Origin: Temnopleurus reevesii
Taxonomy: Eukaryota; Echinodermata; Echinoidea; Temnopleuroida; Temnopleuridae
Assembly (NCBI GenBank): GCA_036244855.1
Contig: BQKZ01001048.1
Span: 26,595 to 48,208, forward strand
Length of the DNA stretch: 21,614 bases
Reading direction: 5' to 3'
The notes below the pieces were generated by a model. The model was given only the letters and a program-made list of their open reading frames with translations. It was not told where the DNA came from and did not search any database. Shown here piece by piece: positions 9,291-19,377 of this stretch (positions are counted from its first letter, which is position 1; each line of letters opens with the position of its first letter). The translations under genes and the position numbers were made by a program.

Positions 9291-10785
9291 TACCTGATAA
9301 CGGAGGAATGGGGACGAAACGAATGCAAGTTTGGATAGCAGCGATTGGGATAAATGTAGGTGGGGAATTTGGAAGAACAATGTTTGGATAGATAGTTCGA
9401 TGCTGAGTGGGACTAAGGATGCTATTGATTCATGTTTGACTTGGATTTCAATCATCGCGAGAAAACATGTTTGAGGAGAAAATTGCATGGAAACTTCAGG
9501 AATGTACATGATTTGTATGAAACCTTAGTTTGGAATAGTTTGACAAGAAATATTTCAATATAAAAATTTGCTACACTGGTCATTTGGAAGTGGAGGGCTT
9601 GAGAATTAGTAGCTTAGAATTTGTATCTTGTTACAATTAAATTTTTGCCATTTTTATTGTATCTGTTCCAGATAATTTTATACTTATCTTTAAAAGATAA
9701 TACATTTCCACCTTCTCTCTGTGAATGTTAGATAGGATTGTTCTTTTAGAACAGACATTTCAATAATGTGTTTTATTAGCCTTTTACTTCTCAATTATGC
9801 AATTTTGTTATATTATTGCGTTGATTATTATTATGCAATAAATTTCCTGTCACAAATTAAGGGCGCGGGTTTCATAACGCAACCATAAACCTGTATGAGA
9901 AGTAGTACATGTAATAAACAATTACGCAACACACAAATTTCAGTGAATGACATTTCATAATGAGCAGTCATCAAGTCTCATGTATTGGTAAGGATTTGAA
10001 ACATTTTTTCATGAAAATATCTTTCATGATTATCAGGTCTATATCTCACTTATTCTTGCTATCTTTTGCATACCAGCATGCCATTTCCTCTCATAAATGC
10101 CTGACTCCAGCATGAAAAAACTTGTAATATAACCTTTGTAAGACAGGGTAATCATCCAAATCACAGCCAATATCAGAAGAATCCTCTGTTTGCTTTGTTA
10201 AAACCAATTGGAGTATTTTATAATCTTTCATAATTCTATAGTAATTGTTCTTTCCATAGTATTTCCTTCTCTGAAGTCACTTTTAAACTGATTCTTCATT
10301 CCAGAAACTGCTGAAAAGTTTCATTTGTAAATAATCATATTCTATTGTGTGGCCTGTATATCTGCTATATGAAATCCTCACATTATGATAGGCCATTTGC
10401 GAAAGTTTTATGGAAAATTGTTGGTACATTGAGTTGTTATATAGTATTCATCACAGAAAATCACATACTTTTTTCAACGTGAATCATATCAGGAATATTC
10501 TTACGTAACCTAATTGGGCTGTAAATCCAGCCTGGACATTAATTGAAAAAGTACTGTGATATCATCACTGGAAAATTGATGCATAGTTAAACTGCTTTCG
10601 CACATATCTATAGCCCTTTACTTCTAATTACTTGTACATATTGCCATCTTGACATTTTTGTAATCTTTGGGCAATGTAATGATAGAAGTTCAGAATACAT
10701 TGTAAAATGATCCCAGCATACCTCTTAAAACTGTAATTATGAATAAATTTCATCGCACACTATACAATTCTTTGGGTCGTACAAC
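9291..10785. other. AT-rich intergenic, nothing recognised
   Basis: Scattered AATAAA motifs (for example about 9838) occur without associated ORFs. No repeat match was found elsewhere in the window. Confidence 0.4.
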
Positions 10786-10956
10786 TTTATGACCAATTTT
10801 GCAAATTTTGAAACCTGCTGTAACACGTTGTCTTATGAAGAGGTACTTGATTCTATACTCAGTACTTCATCAAGTTTCAAGTATCAAGCACCTCGCCGTA
10901 AGACGACTTGTTACAGTTTCTTTCAGTAATTGCAAAATTGGTCCTAAGGTCATAAA
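10786..10956 (+). mobile_element. Imperfect palindrome / foldback element, ~85-nt arms
   Basis: The left arm from 10786 (TTTATGACCAATTTTGCAAA, then CTGTAAC, CGTCTTA-like, GAGGTACTTGAT) pairs with the right arm ending at 10956 (reverse complement TTTATGACC, GACCAATTTTGCAAT, ACTGTAACAAGTCGTCTTA, CGAGGTGCTTGAT). The centre is near 10861. The whole 171 nt could fold into one long hairpin with small bulges. No terminal target duplication is clear. Confidence 0.65.
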
Positions 10957-11136
10957 CTAAAAAGGGCTCAACTTTTTGTGATATATAGCGAAATATTGTA
11001 TCTAGGCATTTTATCTTCATAGTATAGAGTGTGAGCTAGCTACTTGGAAAGATGTGAGTCATGCAAAATGTGATTATGGTGGTCAAAATTCTTTGTAGTG
11101 ATTAGAGCATCTTAAAGTATCCCTGTCGCGGCCATG

Positions 11137-11145
11137 AGAGGGCGT
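11137..11145 (+). promoter_or_regulatory. AGAGGGCGT, near match to the CTCF core motif
   Basis: It differs by one base from the exact AGAGGGCGC 9-mer seen six times in the window. It is in intergenic DNA, so function is only a possibility. Confidence 0.2.
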
Positions 11146-11649
11146 TTTTGAACGGATTCTTGTTTTCTGCCAATTGCGTCGTGGAGAGTGGCAAAGGAAG
11201 TCGCTGTTAATCAAATTACATCTAACCACACATGCAGTAGGAGATATAGTATATATTATTGCTGTTACATTCGCTCTAAGCAGAAAGGATAAAGTGATAT
11301 GGACAAAGTAAACAACTCCCATTCATACCTAAATAACAGCTTTATTAAAAGGAAACAAGAAAAGAAAGTCAATCCCCTGCTTACTCAGTAAACAGGTGCA
11401 ACACATGTTCTTCATTTCTTTGTAGAATAAGGAGGAAGGAAAATTCTTTTGTATTCTACAGACATTTTGAAGGTTTGAATGTCAGTTGCATACTTTGTCC
11501 AATCTCTATTTTCATTTATCTCACTGCGATTGCTTAGCTCCAGCACGGTAAATTGACAGAATTTTCACGATTCATCAATTTTTAAAATATGAATCACCAA
11601 ACAGCTGAACTAGATATTTTGCCATGAGTGAAAGCATAAAATAGATTAC

Positions 11650-11706
11650 TACAGTCTAACCTCGTTAAAATGAGATCATTGGGACCAGAGGAATTACCTC
11701 TTTATA
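11650..11706 (+). mobile_element. Left end of a TA-flanked Tc1/mariner/pogo-like MITE (truncated)
   Basis: It starts TACAGTCTAACCTCGTTA, a terminal repeat matching the reverse complement of the end of the copy at 11978-12100 (TACAGTCAAACCTTGTTATA). The following GGGACCAGAGGAATTACCT is homologous to GGGACAAGGAAAATTACCT inside that second copy. The element is cut off where the LINE fragment starts. Confidence 0.6.
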
Positions 11707-11933
11707 TCTATTGAATCATTTAAATTCCTTCTCAAGACCCACGTATTTAAATAGTTATAATTTAATTTTGTAGTACATTTTTGGAGGCGTACACCAAGTT
11801 AGTTTATAATTAAGTATTTTGTTTTCTAATAATTATGTACTATGTATTGATATTTTTTTTACCGGTATTATTATTAGACAGACCACCTGTGCGCTTTAAT
11901 TGAAACACCTGTATAAAGCGCCTTATAAATGTA

Positions 11934-11977
<44 letters not shown>
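11707..11977 (+). mobile_element. 5'-truncated non-LTR retrotransposon (LINE) 3' end with (ATT)n tail
   Basis: Reading from 11707 gives SIESFKFLLKTHVFK followed by a TAG stop (11752-11754). The FK-LLKTH-FK pattern is the usual C-terminus of a LINE reverse-transcriptase ORF. A ~180-nt 3' UTR follows, ending in ATAAAGCGCCTTATAAATGT and a 14-unit (ATT)n tail at 11934-11977. Only the last 15 codons of the ORF remain, as expected for a 5'-truncated insertion. Clade assignment (CR1/L2-like or other) cannot be made from so short a piece. Confidence 0.75.
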
Positions 11978-11979
<2 letters not shown>

Positions 11980-12100
11980 TGAAACCTTGTTATATCAAGG
12001 TCAAAATACAATAAAATACAAAGAGATGGGACAAGGAAAATTACCTTATTATAATGAGGGCTTGTTCTATTAGTGTTCTTTATAACAAGGTTTGACTGTA
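11978..12100 (+). mobile_element. Near-complete TA-flanked Tc1/mariner/pogo-like MITE
   Basis: The right terminus is TATAACAAGGTTTGACTGTA (12081-12100). The left end (TGAAACCTTGTTATATCAAG) pairs with it but lacks the outermost TACAGTC bases, where the (ATT)n tail abuts. Length is about 123 bp and non-coding. The same family as 11650-11706. Confidence 0.65.
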
Positions 12101-12207
12101 TAAGCATTTTTAATTTCAAAATATTTGGTTCAGCTCTTTAATAATTCACATTTTAGTTTCTACTCTCTTGCGTATTTTGGAAGTTTCCCATCTATGCATG
12201 CATGTGA

Positions 12208-12216
12208 GCGCCCTCT
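12208..12216 (-). promoter_or_regulatory. CTCF-core-like AGAGGGCGC
   Basis: GCGCCCTCT on the + strand, that is AGAGGGCGC on the minus strand, fits the core of the vertebrate CTCF motif. It lies in otherwise unrecognised sequence and is not obviously part of the three-copy repeat that carries the same 9-mer. Confidence 0.25.
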
Positions 12217-12582
12217 TGTGTCAACGATAGGGTTACCTTAACGATTATCAGATGTATTCAGCGTAATCTCATATTCTTCTAAAAACTCAACTGAAAGCTT
12301 GATTCTTAAAGCCATTGTTTAACATTGTTTTCATTTAAAAAATTCTCAACTGCCAGATCCTAGAGGTTATCTGAAAGGTTGATGGTGCATACACACTAAA
12401 CTGGGATAATATTAGGCTTTAAAATCAACGTTTAGTGCTTGAAAGAAGCGAAAATCTAAAACGTCGCCTCCATAGGCTTTGTACAGGGATTAATGCGTCA
12501 TCTTGACGTTTTAATTCAATGTACATAGATATCTTGATAGTGCATGAATAACTTTCTTAATTTTTGGATCCTCTGTTGATTT

Positions 12583-12614
12583 TTCATCTATCTGAATATT
12601 CATCTATCTGAATA
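12583..12614 (+). repeat. 16-bp tandem duplication
   Basis: TTCATCTATCTGAATA occurs twice back to back (12583-12598 and 12599-12614) with no mismatch. Confidence 0.9.
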
Positions 12615-12685
12615 TATTTAGATAGGACAGACAGCTTGGTTTGAGAATTTTGTAGATTGTGCAACTGCAATGTGTGACAGTGTCT

Positions 12686-12954
12686 TTAACCCTTTGGATG
12701 TTACCCAGCATGGCTGCTACTTGGGGATTTGGAAGCATTTAAATTTGAAGGCTGTTTATTCCTATATTAGTCTTTTAATGGGTTTTTATTGAACATATCA
12801 ATGAAAGGCCATGATACTGTTCACCTCATAATGCAAAGTTTGTTCATGAAAACTCTAATTTAGATTGAGTGTCATAGAAGTGAAAACATGACCTCATTTG
12901 TGGCATCATTGTAATTTGTGCTTCTGTAGAAGCCCGTCGCCTCCAAAGGGTTAA
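12686..12954 (+). mobile_element. TTAA-flanked (piggyBac-like) MITE, 269 bp
   Basis: The left end is TTAACCCTTTGGATG. The right end, read on the minus strand, is TTAACCCTTTGGAGGCG. Both TTAA target copies are intact and the 13-bp terminal repeats are identical. No ORF is present. The TTAA target plus CCC terminus is the established piggyBac signature. Confidence 0.7.
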
Positions 12955-13920
12955 GACAATCTTTGGTTGCTGTTCAAAATAACGCATGACTTGGTTGACA
13001 ATACCATCGCAATGTTCATGCGTGACAGCATATGCCTAATTAGGCCATGGAATTAGGTGTTGGTTGATTTGGGGGAAATAAATGGAATCTTTTTTATGTG
13101 AATGTGTCTTAGAATCCATAATTAGAGCAGCTTTAGAGATTTTATGGCAGATCATAGCAGATGAATTATAATTCTATCGTCATTCTATTTTTATTCTATT
13201 TTCTGTGTTATCCAGAGTGAGATTCTTTATTTCTTTCCACATTTTCCAAGATCAAATATATAAGATATCTGCTTTCCTTTTATATTTTAAAGATTATCCA
13301 AGAATTTTAATTATATTTGGTTTTATAGGACGAGCATGTATTTATATGCTCTTTCTGTGTATATATTTGCTCAATTAATTTTTGTTGTGGGTATGGTGCT
13401 TATGAATTGTTTTTTTATACACCTATAACACGGTTTTTGAGAGATTAATCCAATATTGTTCCTTTGCGTGTGTGTTTGCTAAATTTGCTGTAGCATAATC
13501 TATGTGCCTCGTGTGTTGATATGAAAATGAGTTATTATGTTACATGTATATTACATGTATTATCGTGATTGAGAGAGAAAAGAAGCAATTATTGATTATT
13601 TTGCTATAGATATGCACATTGTAGACTATATCAACTCTTGTAGAATTGCAATTTTAGTGATGTTAGTTCTTCTCTGAAATGTACATAGAATATACTGTCA
13701 TCTTAATATCGTGTACTAGCCCCTACAGAAGTACTATATAAGAAGTTGGTCATCTGTTTCCACCGCGTTAATTGTATCTTCTGCTTGTATTGGTGTAGAA
13801 CTTGTGATGCCATTCGAAAGAAGGAATAAAGTTTGTACATATATTGTGTCATCAGCAGTGATGTTTTACTCGGTCCTTTGTTTTCTTTTCACTTTCTACA
13901 AATGATGAGGATATTGGTAG
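12955..13920. other. Intergenic, possible 3' UTR-like end
   Basis: No ORF is present. AATAAA at 13825-13830 is followed within 30 nt by TG-rich sequence (GTTTGTACATATATTGTGTC), the arrangement of a vertebrate-type cleavage site on the + strand. No coding exon upstream supports a gene, so this is a weak suggestion. Confidence 0.25.
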
Positions 13921-13924
13921 AAAT

Positions 13925-14304
13925 TATACTTGGTGATGATAAAGGCTGTGTTGATTATGAATGTTGAAAATTATGATTGTGGTGATAATGATCATCATCA
14001 TGATCATGATATCGGTGGTGATGATATTAGTCATGATAGGGTGTTGGAGTTGGTGGTGGAGATGGTGATGGAGCTGGAGGGTAATTATGTGATTGAGATG
14101 ATGATGACGATGACGATGATGATGATCCATGTAATGATAAGAGTGTGATCCTGATGACGGTGGTGGTGAGCATAATTGTGATGGGGATGGATGGTAATGA
14201 TGATGATGATGATGATGTTAGTGGTGGTGATGAAAATGGCAATGATGGCGGTGGCGATGATGAAAACGCAGGTAATAGTGATGATGAGAGTACTGGTGTG
14301 ATTG

Positions 14305-14367
<63 letters not shown>

Positions 14368-14640
14368 CGATCATGGTTACGGTGATGGTGATGGTGATGA
14401 TGATGATGATGGTGATGGTGATGCTGATGATGGCATTAATGATGATGGTGATGGAGGTAATGATAAATATAATGGTGGTAGTGAAGGTGAAGAATGGTCA
14501 TGGAGTAGTAATGACGATCAACAATATTGATGATGGCGATGATATTATTATAGGATGATGACAAATCATGCTGATGATGGTAGTCACAATAATAATGAAT
14601 GAATGACTAATTATGAAAATGATGATGATGTACTTTAAGT
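13925..14640 (+). repeat. Degenerate GAT/ATG trinucleotide repeat with pure (TGA)21 core
   Basis: About 700 bp is built from GAT, GGT and ATG triplets. The purest run is 63 bp at 14305-14367. Open frames here (poly-Met/Asp on +, poly-Ile/His on -) arise from the triplet repetition and are not genes. Confidence 0.9.
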
Positions 14641-15290
14641 CATAGATGATGAATGTGGTTGGCTACAAGAAGAATTAAAGAATGATCCTCTTTCCCATTA
14701 TTTTTCAACCCATATCTCAGGGGTAGGGTATTATCATTATAGAGTAGCATGAATCATGTGTACATAAGTACATATTATGATGAAAGCACACACGTGTTTG
14801 GAGAGACGGTGCGATCTTCATGCTCCTCATCCGATTTCCATCTCAGCGAACACGCCCAGGTTCAAGTTCATGCTTAGAGGGCGCTCTGTACGATTTCTTT
14901 GATATAAACATTGAATTTTAGCACAGATTTCTGTAATGACCTAATAACATTATTCGACCAATAAAAAGTCCTAAGTAAAGCCGCTTTGTCTTGCCTGTGT
15001 CTAATAATATCCACAGAAATGATAGGAAAGAATACAAAACTTATAATGATATTAAAAAAGAACAATTCTGAAAAGTGTATAAATGGTCTATCAGACATTG
15101 GAACATTCATTCTTTAATGAATCTAGGGAGGTAATATTTTAGATTCTGGCCGTTATATGAGGACTGTGGAGCGTAATGTTTCAACTTTGCACTATAGCAT
15201 ATTTAGAATGACCCGACAGATTAGTTGCTAGCCGTAATACCGGTAAGTAACATAAATCATAAATCATAAATCAATGTCGTTAATGCGAGG
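14641..15290. other. Intergenic, nothing recognised
   Basis: Contains AGAGGGCGC at 14876-14884 and a 9-bp ATAAATCAT tandem triplication at about 15252-15276. No gene evident. Confidence 0.4.
14876..14884 (+). promoter_or_regulatory. CTCF-core-like AGAGGGCGC
   Basis: Exact 9-mer in unique-looking sequence, followed by TCTGTACG. Function is inferred only from motif resemblance. Confidence 0.25.
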
Positions 15291-15480
15291 AGTGAAATTG
15301 TAATTTGAATGGCGCCCTCTAAGTAGGCATTGCCTGGAAATCTACTGAAGATGTGAACTCACTGTAAAGAGCAAAGAGAATTAACAAAGAAAAATGGCAA
15401 AGAAAGGTGATAAAATAGAGAGAGGGGAGAGAGGGTGACAGAGAGAGAGAGGGGGAGGAGGAGGAGGAGGAGGAGGAAAA
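15291..15480 (+). mobile_element. GCGCCCTCT/purine-tail repeat, copy 1
   Basis: It starts AGTGAAATTGTAATTTGAATGG and continues with GCGCCCTCT (15312-15320) and GAAGATGTGAACTCACTGTA (15347-15366). It ends in GA/GGA-rich simple sequence, including (GAG)n at 15452-15476. Copies 2 and 3 are at 20749 and 21238. It is non-coding and its class is unknown. Confidence 0.7.
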
Positions 15481-16708
15481 GATGAATAATGATAAGAAAA
15501 GAAGAAGTCATAACAGTATGAAAACGAATTTTCTTGTTTGTCTTTTGCGCAATATTGTTTACTATGTTCATTTATGTTAAATTTTCAATAATTTTTCTTT
15601 TTCCTTAACGAGGGGTTTTAAATTTTTTTCAGCTTCTGTCTCATTGATCTCATTTTTTGTTTGGGGGGAGCTGACAAGCTCGACAATAATACTAATAATA
15701 AAAGGTCTTCACCTAAAATTGTGCGCATCGGGTTTGGGCGCTGGGTTGTTGATTGCAAGTGACCGAAGACGAATTTGAATTGTGCTTTATTCTCACGATC
15801 ACAATCTAGACGAAATTGAATTTTGGAAACGTCAAATCCCTCGCAAATAGTTTAAAGTTGACCGGGCAATCCTATACTTTCTTGCCATTTATTTAGCCTT
15901 TATGTTTTCCAATACACAGAAATAGCCATCCGTTTCCGGTAAAAATCTAATATGGAGCAATTTCTAAAGGTACTTGAAAGTTAGAGACCGAAGATTGCGG
16001 TCTGGTTTTTCGTCTAAAATAAAGTCAATACTAAAACAACAAAAACGAAAATCTTCAAAAGATTTTCCCGACTGTTCGCCACTATCTAAAAAGGACATTC
16101 TTGGGCGACGAAATGTATTCATAAAAAGACATTCTTGGCCTTATGTTCGATGGGCCCTAGTGCTATGTAAAATTGCGACATTTCATTTGTTATCATTATC
16201 ATCATAATCATGAAATATATACATGTACATGACGGAGATTTGTTTCAGGAATTATGTTAGAAATTATTGGAACCGAACTACGCACTTGAATACATGCTGG
16301 TAGACTATTGAAAGAACCTCGCTGCATTTTATGTAGCTTATCTACTCATATTTAATTGAAATTTACTTATAATCCTGAAATTTTTACGGTCCTCCTGCAA
16401 ATCTCGCCACAGATAAACAACCAATTGAAGATCTAATATCATTTGATTGGCATGAAGTGCAATGTATCATTACTATTTAATTTCATGTAAATCTGGATAT
16501 ATTGATTCGGGTATAGTTGGCGATACTCTTTAGAAATGAAATCACAAACTGCATGGCACTGGTTAATGACACACGTGCCTTAATTAATTCTCAAAGCACT
16601 AGTTGGCACTGAGCAAAATTGTTTTCTAAATCTATGATTTTTAGTTGCTTTAGGGGATTTTTCAAATTGTCATTCGTTTCTAACTGCATCTCATTATCGA
16701 TTCATTAA
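15481..16708. other. Upstream flank of the GPCR, nothing recognised
   Basis: A 78-codon open frame at 15974-16207 starts only at TTG and encodes a Lys/Arg-rich peptide of no recognisable family. I do not call it. A 14-bp direct repeat (GACATTCTTGG) occurs near 16095 and 16129. No clear TATA box is positioned for the receptor gene. Confidence 0.35.
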
Positions 16709-17671
16709 ATGGAGTCAAATGGCACAATTTTTTCTTTCTTTAACGAGACCCATGCTAATGTCACAAGCGAAAAAACGAACGAATCTGACTTTGAAACACA
16801 AAACGGCTGTTCTGAACATACATGGATCATGATCCTAGATATTTTGGGGGTCTTGATCGCTTCTGGAATTGTCTTCACGATCATCACGTTGCTCATCATA
16901 GCCTTTCATCGTCGACTTCGTAAGAAACAGGACATCTTCGCGTTCAACCTCATCCTCGCTGACAGCCTATACAATGTTGGCAGCGTAAGTCGCTACATAC
17001 TATTGCGTGTAGTGAAATTAAAATGGATCGGTGGTCATCCTATGGACAGTGTGGGAAGAAAGGTTTTTCCGGATGAACTCATGGTCCTTAATCATGCTAC
17101 CATCATTCTGTTTATTTCTTCTAACCTTGTATCAACTGCGAGTGTTCTGCTAGTAGCTGTTGAACAGCTCGTCGTCTTCAAGTTCGATCCGTTCGGCACC
17201 CGCAACATACTCACCAAATCTCAACGCATAGTCATCTGTATCCTCACCTGGGTAATAATGACGGGGATTACATCACTAGTTATCAAAACTGGCGACAAAA
17301 GAAACGAATATGAGTGGAAAGACGAGTTGGTACGTGTGTGAATTTGTAATCTCTTCATCATTCTTACAGGCCTTTGTTACATTATCGTATACAGAACCAT
17401 ATCACAAGCTCCCGTTGGAACAAACCATCAGCTTGATCAACGGAGGGAAGAGAACAAACGCGTGTTAAAAACTTATGCTCTGATCTTAGGAACAAGCTTG
17501 ATTCTCTTCACTATCCCATCTTTGATAAGATTTGTTTTTTGGTTTGTCCTTAGGATTTTCTCTGTTTGTGATTTCGTTATCTGTTCGATGTGTTTGATTA
17601 CTGACACGATAGCGAACACGCTGATTTATTGGTGGCGCAAGAGAGAATTTCGAGCAATTTTCACGTGTTGA
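16709..17671 (+). pseudogene. Rhodopsin-class GPCR with one in-frame TGA in TM5
   Basis: This is a single-exon seven-transmembrane receptor, expected at the plasma membrane coupling an unknown extracellular ligand to G proteins. The frame runs 321 codons from ATG at 16709, with an in-frame TAA immediately upstream that fixes the start. The only break is TGA at 17339-17341 (codon 211). The N-terminus has four N-glycosylation sequons (NGT 4, NET 12, NVT 17, NES 24) and no signal peptide. TM1 is ~40-66, TM2 ~76-100 with the family NLxxAD motif (NLILAD), TM3 ~124-158 ending VEQLVVF in place of DRY, TM4 ~172-193, TM5 ~208-230, TM6 ~253-279 with FTIP in place of CWxP, and TM7 ~285-308 with NTLIY in place of NPxxY. 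A basic C-tail (WRKREFRAIF) follows. The TM3-ECL2 cysteine pair is absent. Intron-poor, motif-divergent receptors like this form large lineage-specific families in sea urchins. Both halves remain in one frame without other damage, so the loss is recent, polymorphic or a base-calling error. Confidence 0.8.
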
Positions 17672-17809
17672 TTAAGTCAAATGATATTCTTTTTTAACAC
17701 ATCGCAAGTTTTAGTATAGTTCAGATTCTAAACCATTTCTCGAAAACGACATCCTCCCAACCAATTTCTGTGTCTAGACCCTTTTTCTTTCTATTGCTGC
17801 TAGACCGTA

Positions 17810-17818
17810 AGAGGGCGC
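17810..17818 (+). promoter_or_regulatory. CTCF-core-like AGAGGGCGC
   Basis: Exact 9-mer about 140 bp downstream of the GPCR frame, in sequence unrelated to the purine-tail repeat. Regulatory role is inference. Confidence 0.25.
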
Positions 17819-17986
17819 AACCCCGAAATTTCGCGGGCGACCTGGTATTGTCGTATTCTTCACAAACATATGATCACGCCATCTATCGGTTGTGCTCGAT
17901 TAAAACACACCACATGGGAACATAACAATCATAATGGTTTTAATTTAAAAAAAAAATAATTCATGCGACTTATAAGGAGCCAAATC

Positions 17987-18019
17987 CACTAAAATTTAGT
18001 GCGTGCTCAAGTCACGCAC
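17987..18019. repeat. Two adjacent short inverted repeats
   Basis: CACTAAA-A-TTTAGTG (17987-18001) overlaps GTGCGTG-(7 nt)-CACGCAC (17999-18005, 18013-18019). Both arms are perfect. No T-run follows in the correct position for a terminator and the function is unknown. Confidence 0.6.
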
Positions 18020-18143
18020 AAAAAGAAAAGAAGAGTGGAAAATATCACAGAATATATTATAGAAATATACAATGACTCTCGAGGTTCTGGTTAAAACTAT
18101 TCGCACGAATGAGCTTATCAGATAGTCAGATAGTACCATACCT

Positions 18144-18161
18144 TTTTTCCCTAGGGAAAAA
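18144..18161. repeat. Perfect 18-bp palindrome TTTTTCCCTAGGGAAAAA
   Basis: Self-complementary without spacer. Flanks ATAGTACCATACC and (minus) ATAGTATGAATAGTAAC are also related, so the full inverted structure spans about 60 bp and may be the relic of a small foldback element. Confidence 0.6.
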
Positions 18162-18585
18162 GTTACTATTCATACTATTCAATGGCAAACAGCTTTATTA
18201 GCAAATCTATTCATTTTTCGTGCCTGTACACTGTCAATGCAACGATCTTAGTGTAAGGGATATAAAACAAAATATGGTTAGAAGTGGAAATGTATTGGAA
18301 ATTGTTTATTACAGAATATTAACGAGGAAATAAACGTATACAATACGGGCCTACACATCTCAGTCACAATTATAAAATTGTTCAGAATCTAAACTAGTTA
18401 AGTAATGATTTACATTACGTCAGGGAAGGCCGTACGTGTTGGTCAACTTTTTTTCGATTGGAAAGGGTGTCCATTCCAGCTATCGCAAAGTTCTCCAACA
18501 ATCATATTCTTTTGATGATCATAAATCAATCATGCGTGAATTTAAACAAGTTATATTTTGTACTGCCAACATTTTATCTTAGTCT

Positions 18586-18642
18586 TGCGCAGTGCGCATG
18601 ATAGTAAGGGGCTTTCGCTTTCCAACGGGAACGCTATTTAAG
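18586..18642 (+). promoter_or_regulatory. Possible promoter: NRF-1-like site and TATTTAAG
   Basis: TGCGCAGTGCGCA (18586-18598) resembles the NRF-1 site with one extra central base. TATTTAAG lies at 18635-18642. No transcript or ORF can be identified downstream before the transposon at 18756, so this is weak. Confidence 0.2.
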
Positions 18643-18755
18643 AAGTAAGATCTATATAGGCAGCCAAATGTGCTCCGGAATGCAAGTGAAAAAGAGATAT
18701 TATTTTATACATTTATATCATCGTTTTTATCTGTGTCAGATGAGGTTCTATGGCC

Positions 18756-19377
18756 TTAAAGGGAAACTAACCTCTGGGATTATCATGCTTTCATTCAATG
18801 AAGAATAATCAGATGAACAAACTATGAAAATTTGAGCGAAATCGGAAGACCCGTTCAAAAGTAATGAATTTTTAAATTCACAGAGATTTGACGATCACTG
18901 CCGCACATGGGGATCCGTGCGATCGACATCACCGACCAAATCTGTGACGTCATGTCGGACAAATCCTCATTCACTGTGTACATAGAATTTTTTTAGATCG
19001 ATTAATGTAAAATTTAGAGTCAGGTTGCAACAAGATTCTTCTCAAAATACATGCAGAATTGATAAAGAAATGCTATATATCCCCAACCAAAAATTCGCAT
19101 TTTGTTGACTTTTCTGACCTTAAAGGTAGAAAATGTGAATTTTTTTTTATACAGCGTGAACAAGGAGTTGTCCGACATGACGTCACAGATTCCATCGAAT
19201 TTGCCAATCGCACGGATCCCCGTCAGCGGTAGGAATCGTCATTATCTCTGTGACTCTGAAAATTCATAACCTTTGAACGATTTGTCTTATTTTGCTCAAA
19301 TTTTCACAGTTTATTCATCTGATTTTTCTTCATTCAATGAGAGAGCAGGATATTTCCAGGGGTTTATTACCCTTTAA
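18756..19377 (+). mobile_element. Foldback transposon, 622 bp, ~230-bp inverted arms
   Basis: The ends are TTAAAGGGAAACTAACC (left) and, on the minus strand, TTAAAGGGTAATAAACC (right). The arms match almost throughout: AATGAAGAA-AATCAGATGAA, CT-TGAAAATTTGAGC, GGGGATCCGTGCGAT and TCTGTGACGTCATGTCGGAC occur in both. Flanking TTAA or TA is compatible with target duplication, but the palindromic junction makes the exact target ambiguous. No transposase is present. A half copy is at 1-274. Each arm carries a perfect CRE-type TGACGTCA (18945-18952 and 19178-19185). Confidence 0.85.

Larger units (their letters stand above)
17672..18755. other. Intergenic with several small palindromes
   Basis: No gene is seen. 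It contains AGAGGGCGC (17810-17818), adjacent hairpins at 17987-18019, a perfect 18-bp palindrome at 18144-18161, and a promoter-like cluster at 18586-18642 (NRF-1-like site, then TATTTAAG). Confidence 0.4.

Noticed and set aside
14027..14558. Open frames with poly-Met/Asp or poly-Ile/His
   Set aside because: Translation of the GAT/ATG trinucleotide repeat in several frames, with no non-repetitive domain.
15974..16207. 78-codon basic open frame upstream of the GPCR
   Set aside because: It starts only at TTG, has no recognisable domain and is not linked to the receptor frame.
17330..17369. A mini-intron removing the TGA of the GPCR (GTACGT donor at 17330 or GT at 17334, acceptor TTCTTACAG ending at 17369)
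   Set aside because: The good donor gives a 40-nt intron that breaks the frame into TM6-TM7. The frame-keeping version is 36 nt and deletes most of TM5. Both are far shorter than normal metazoan introns.
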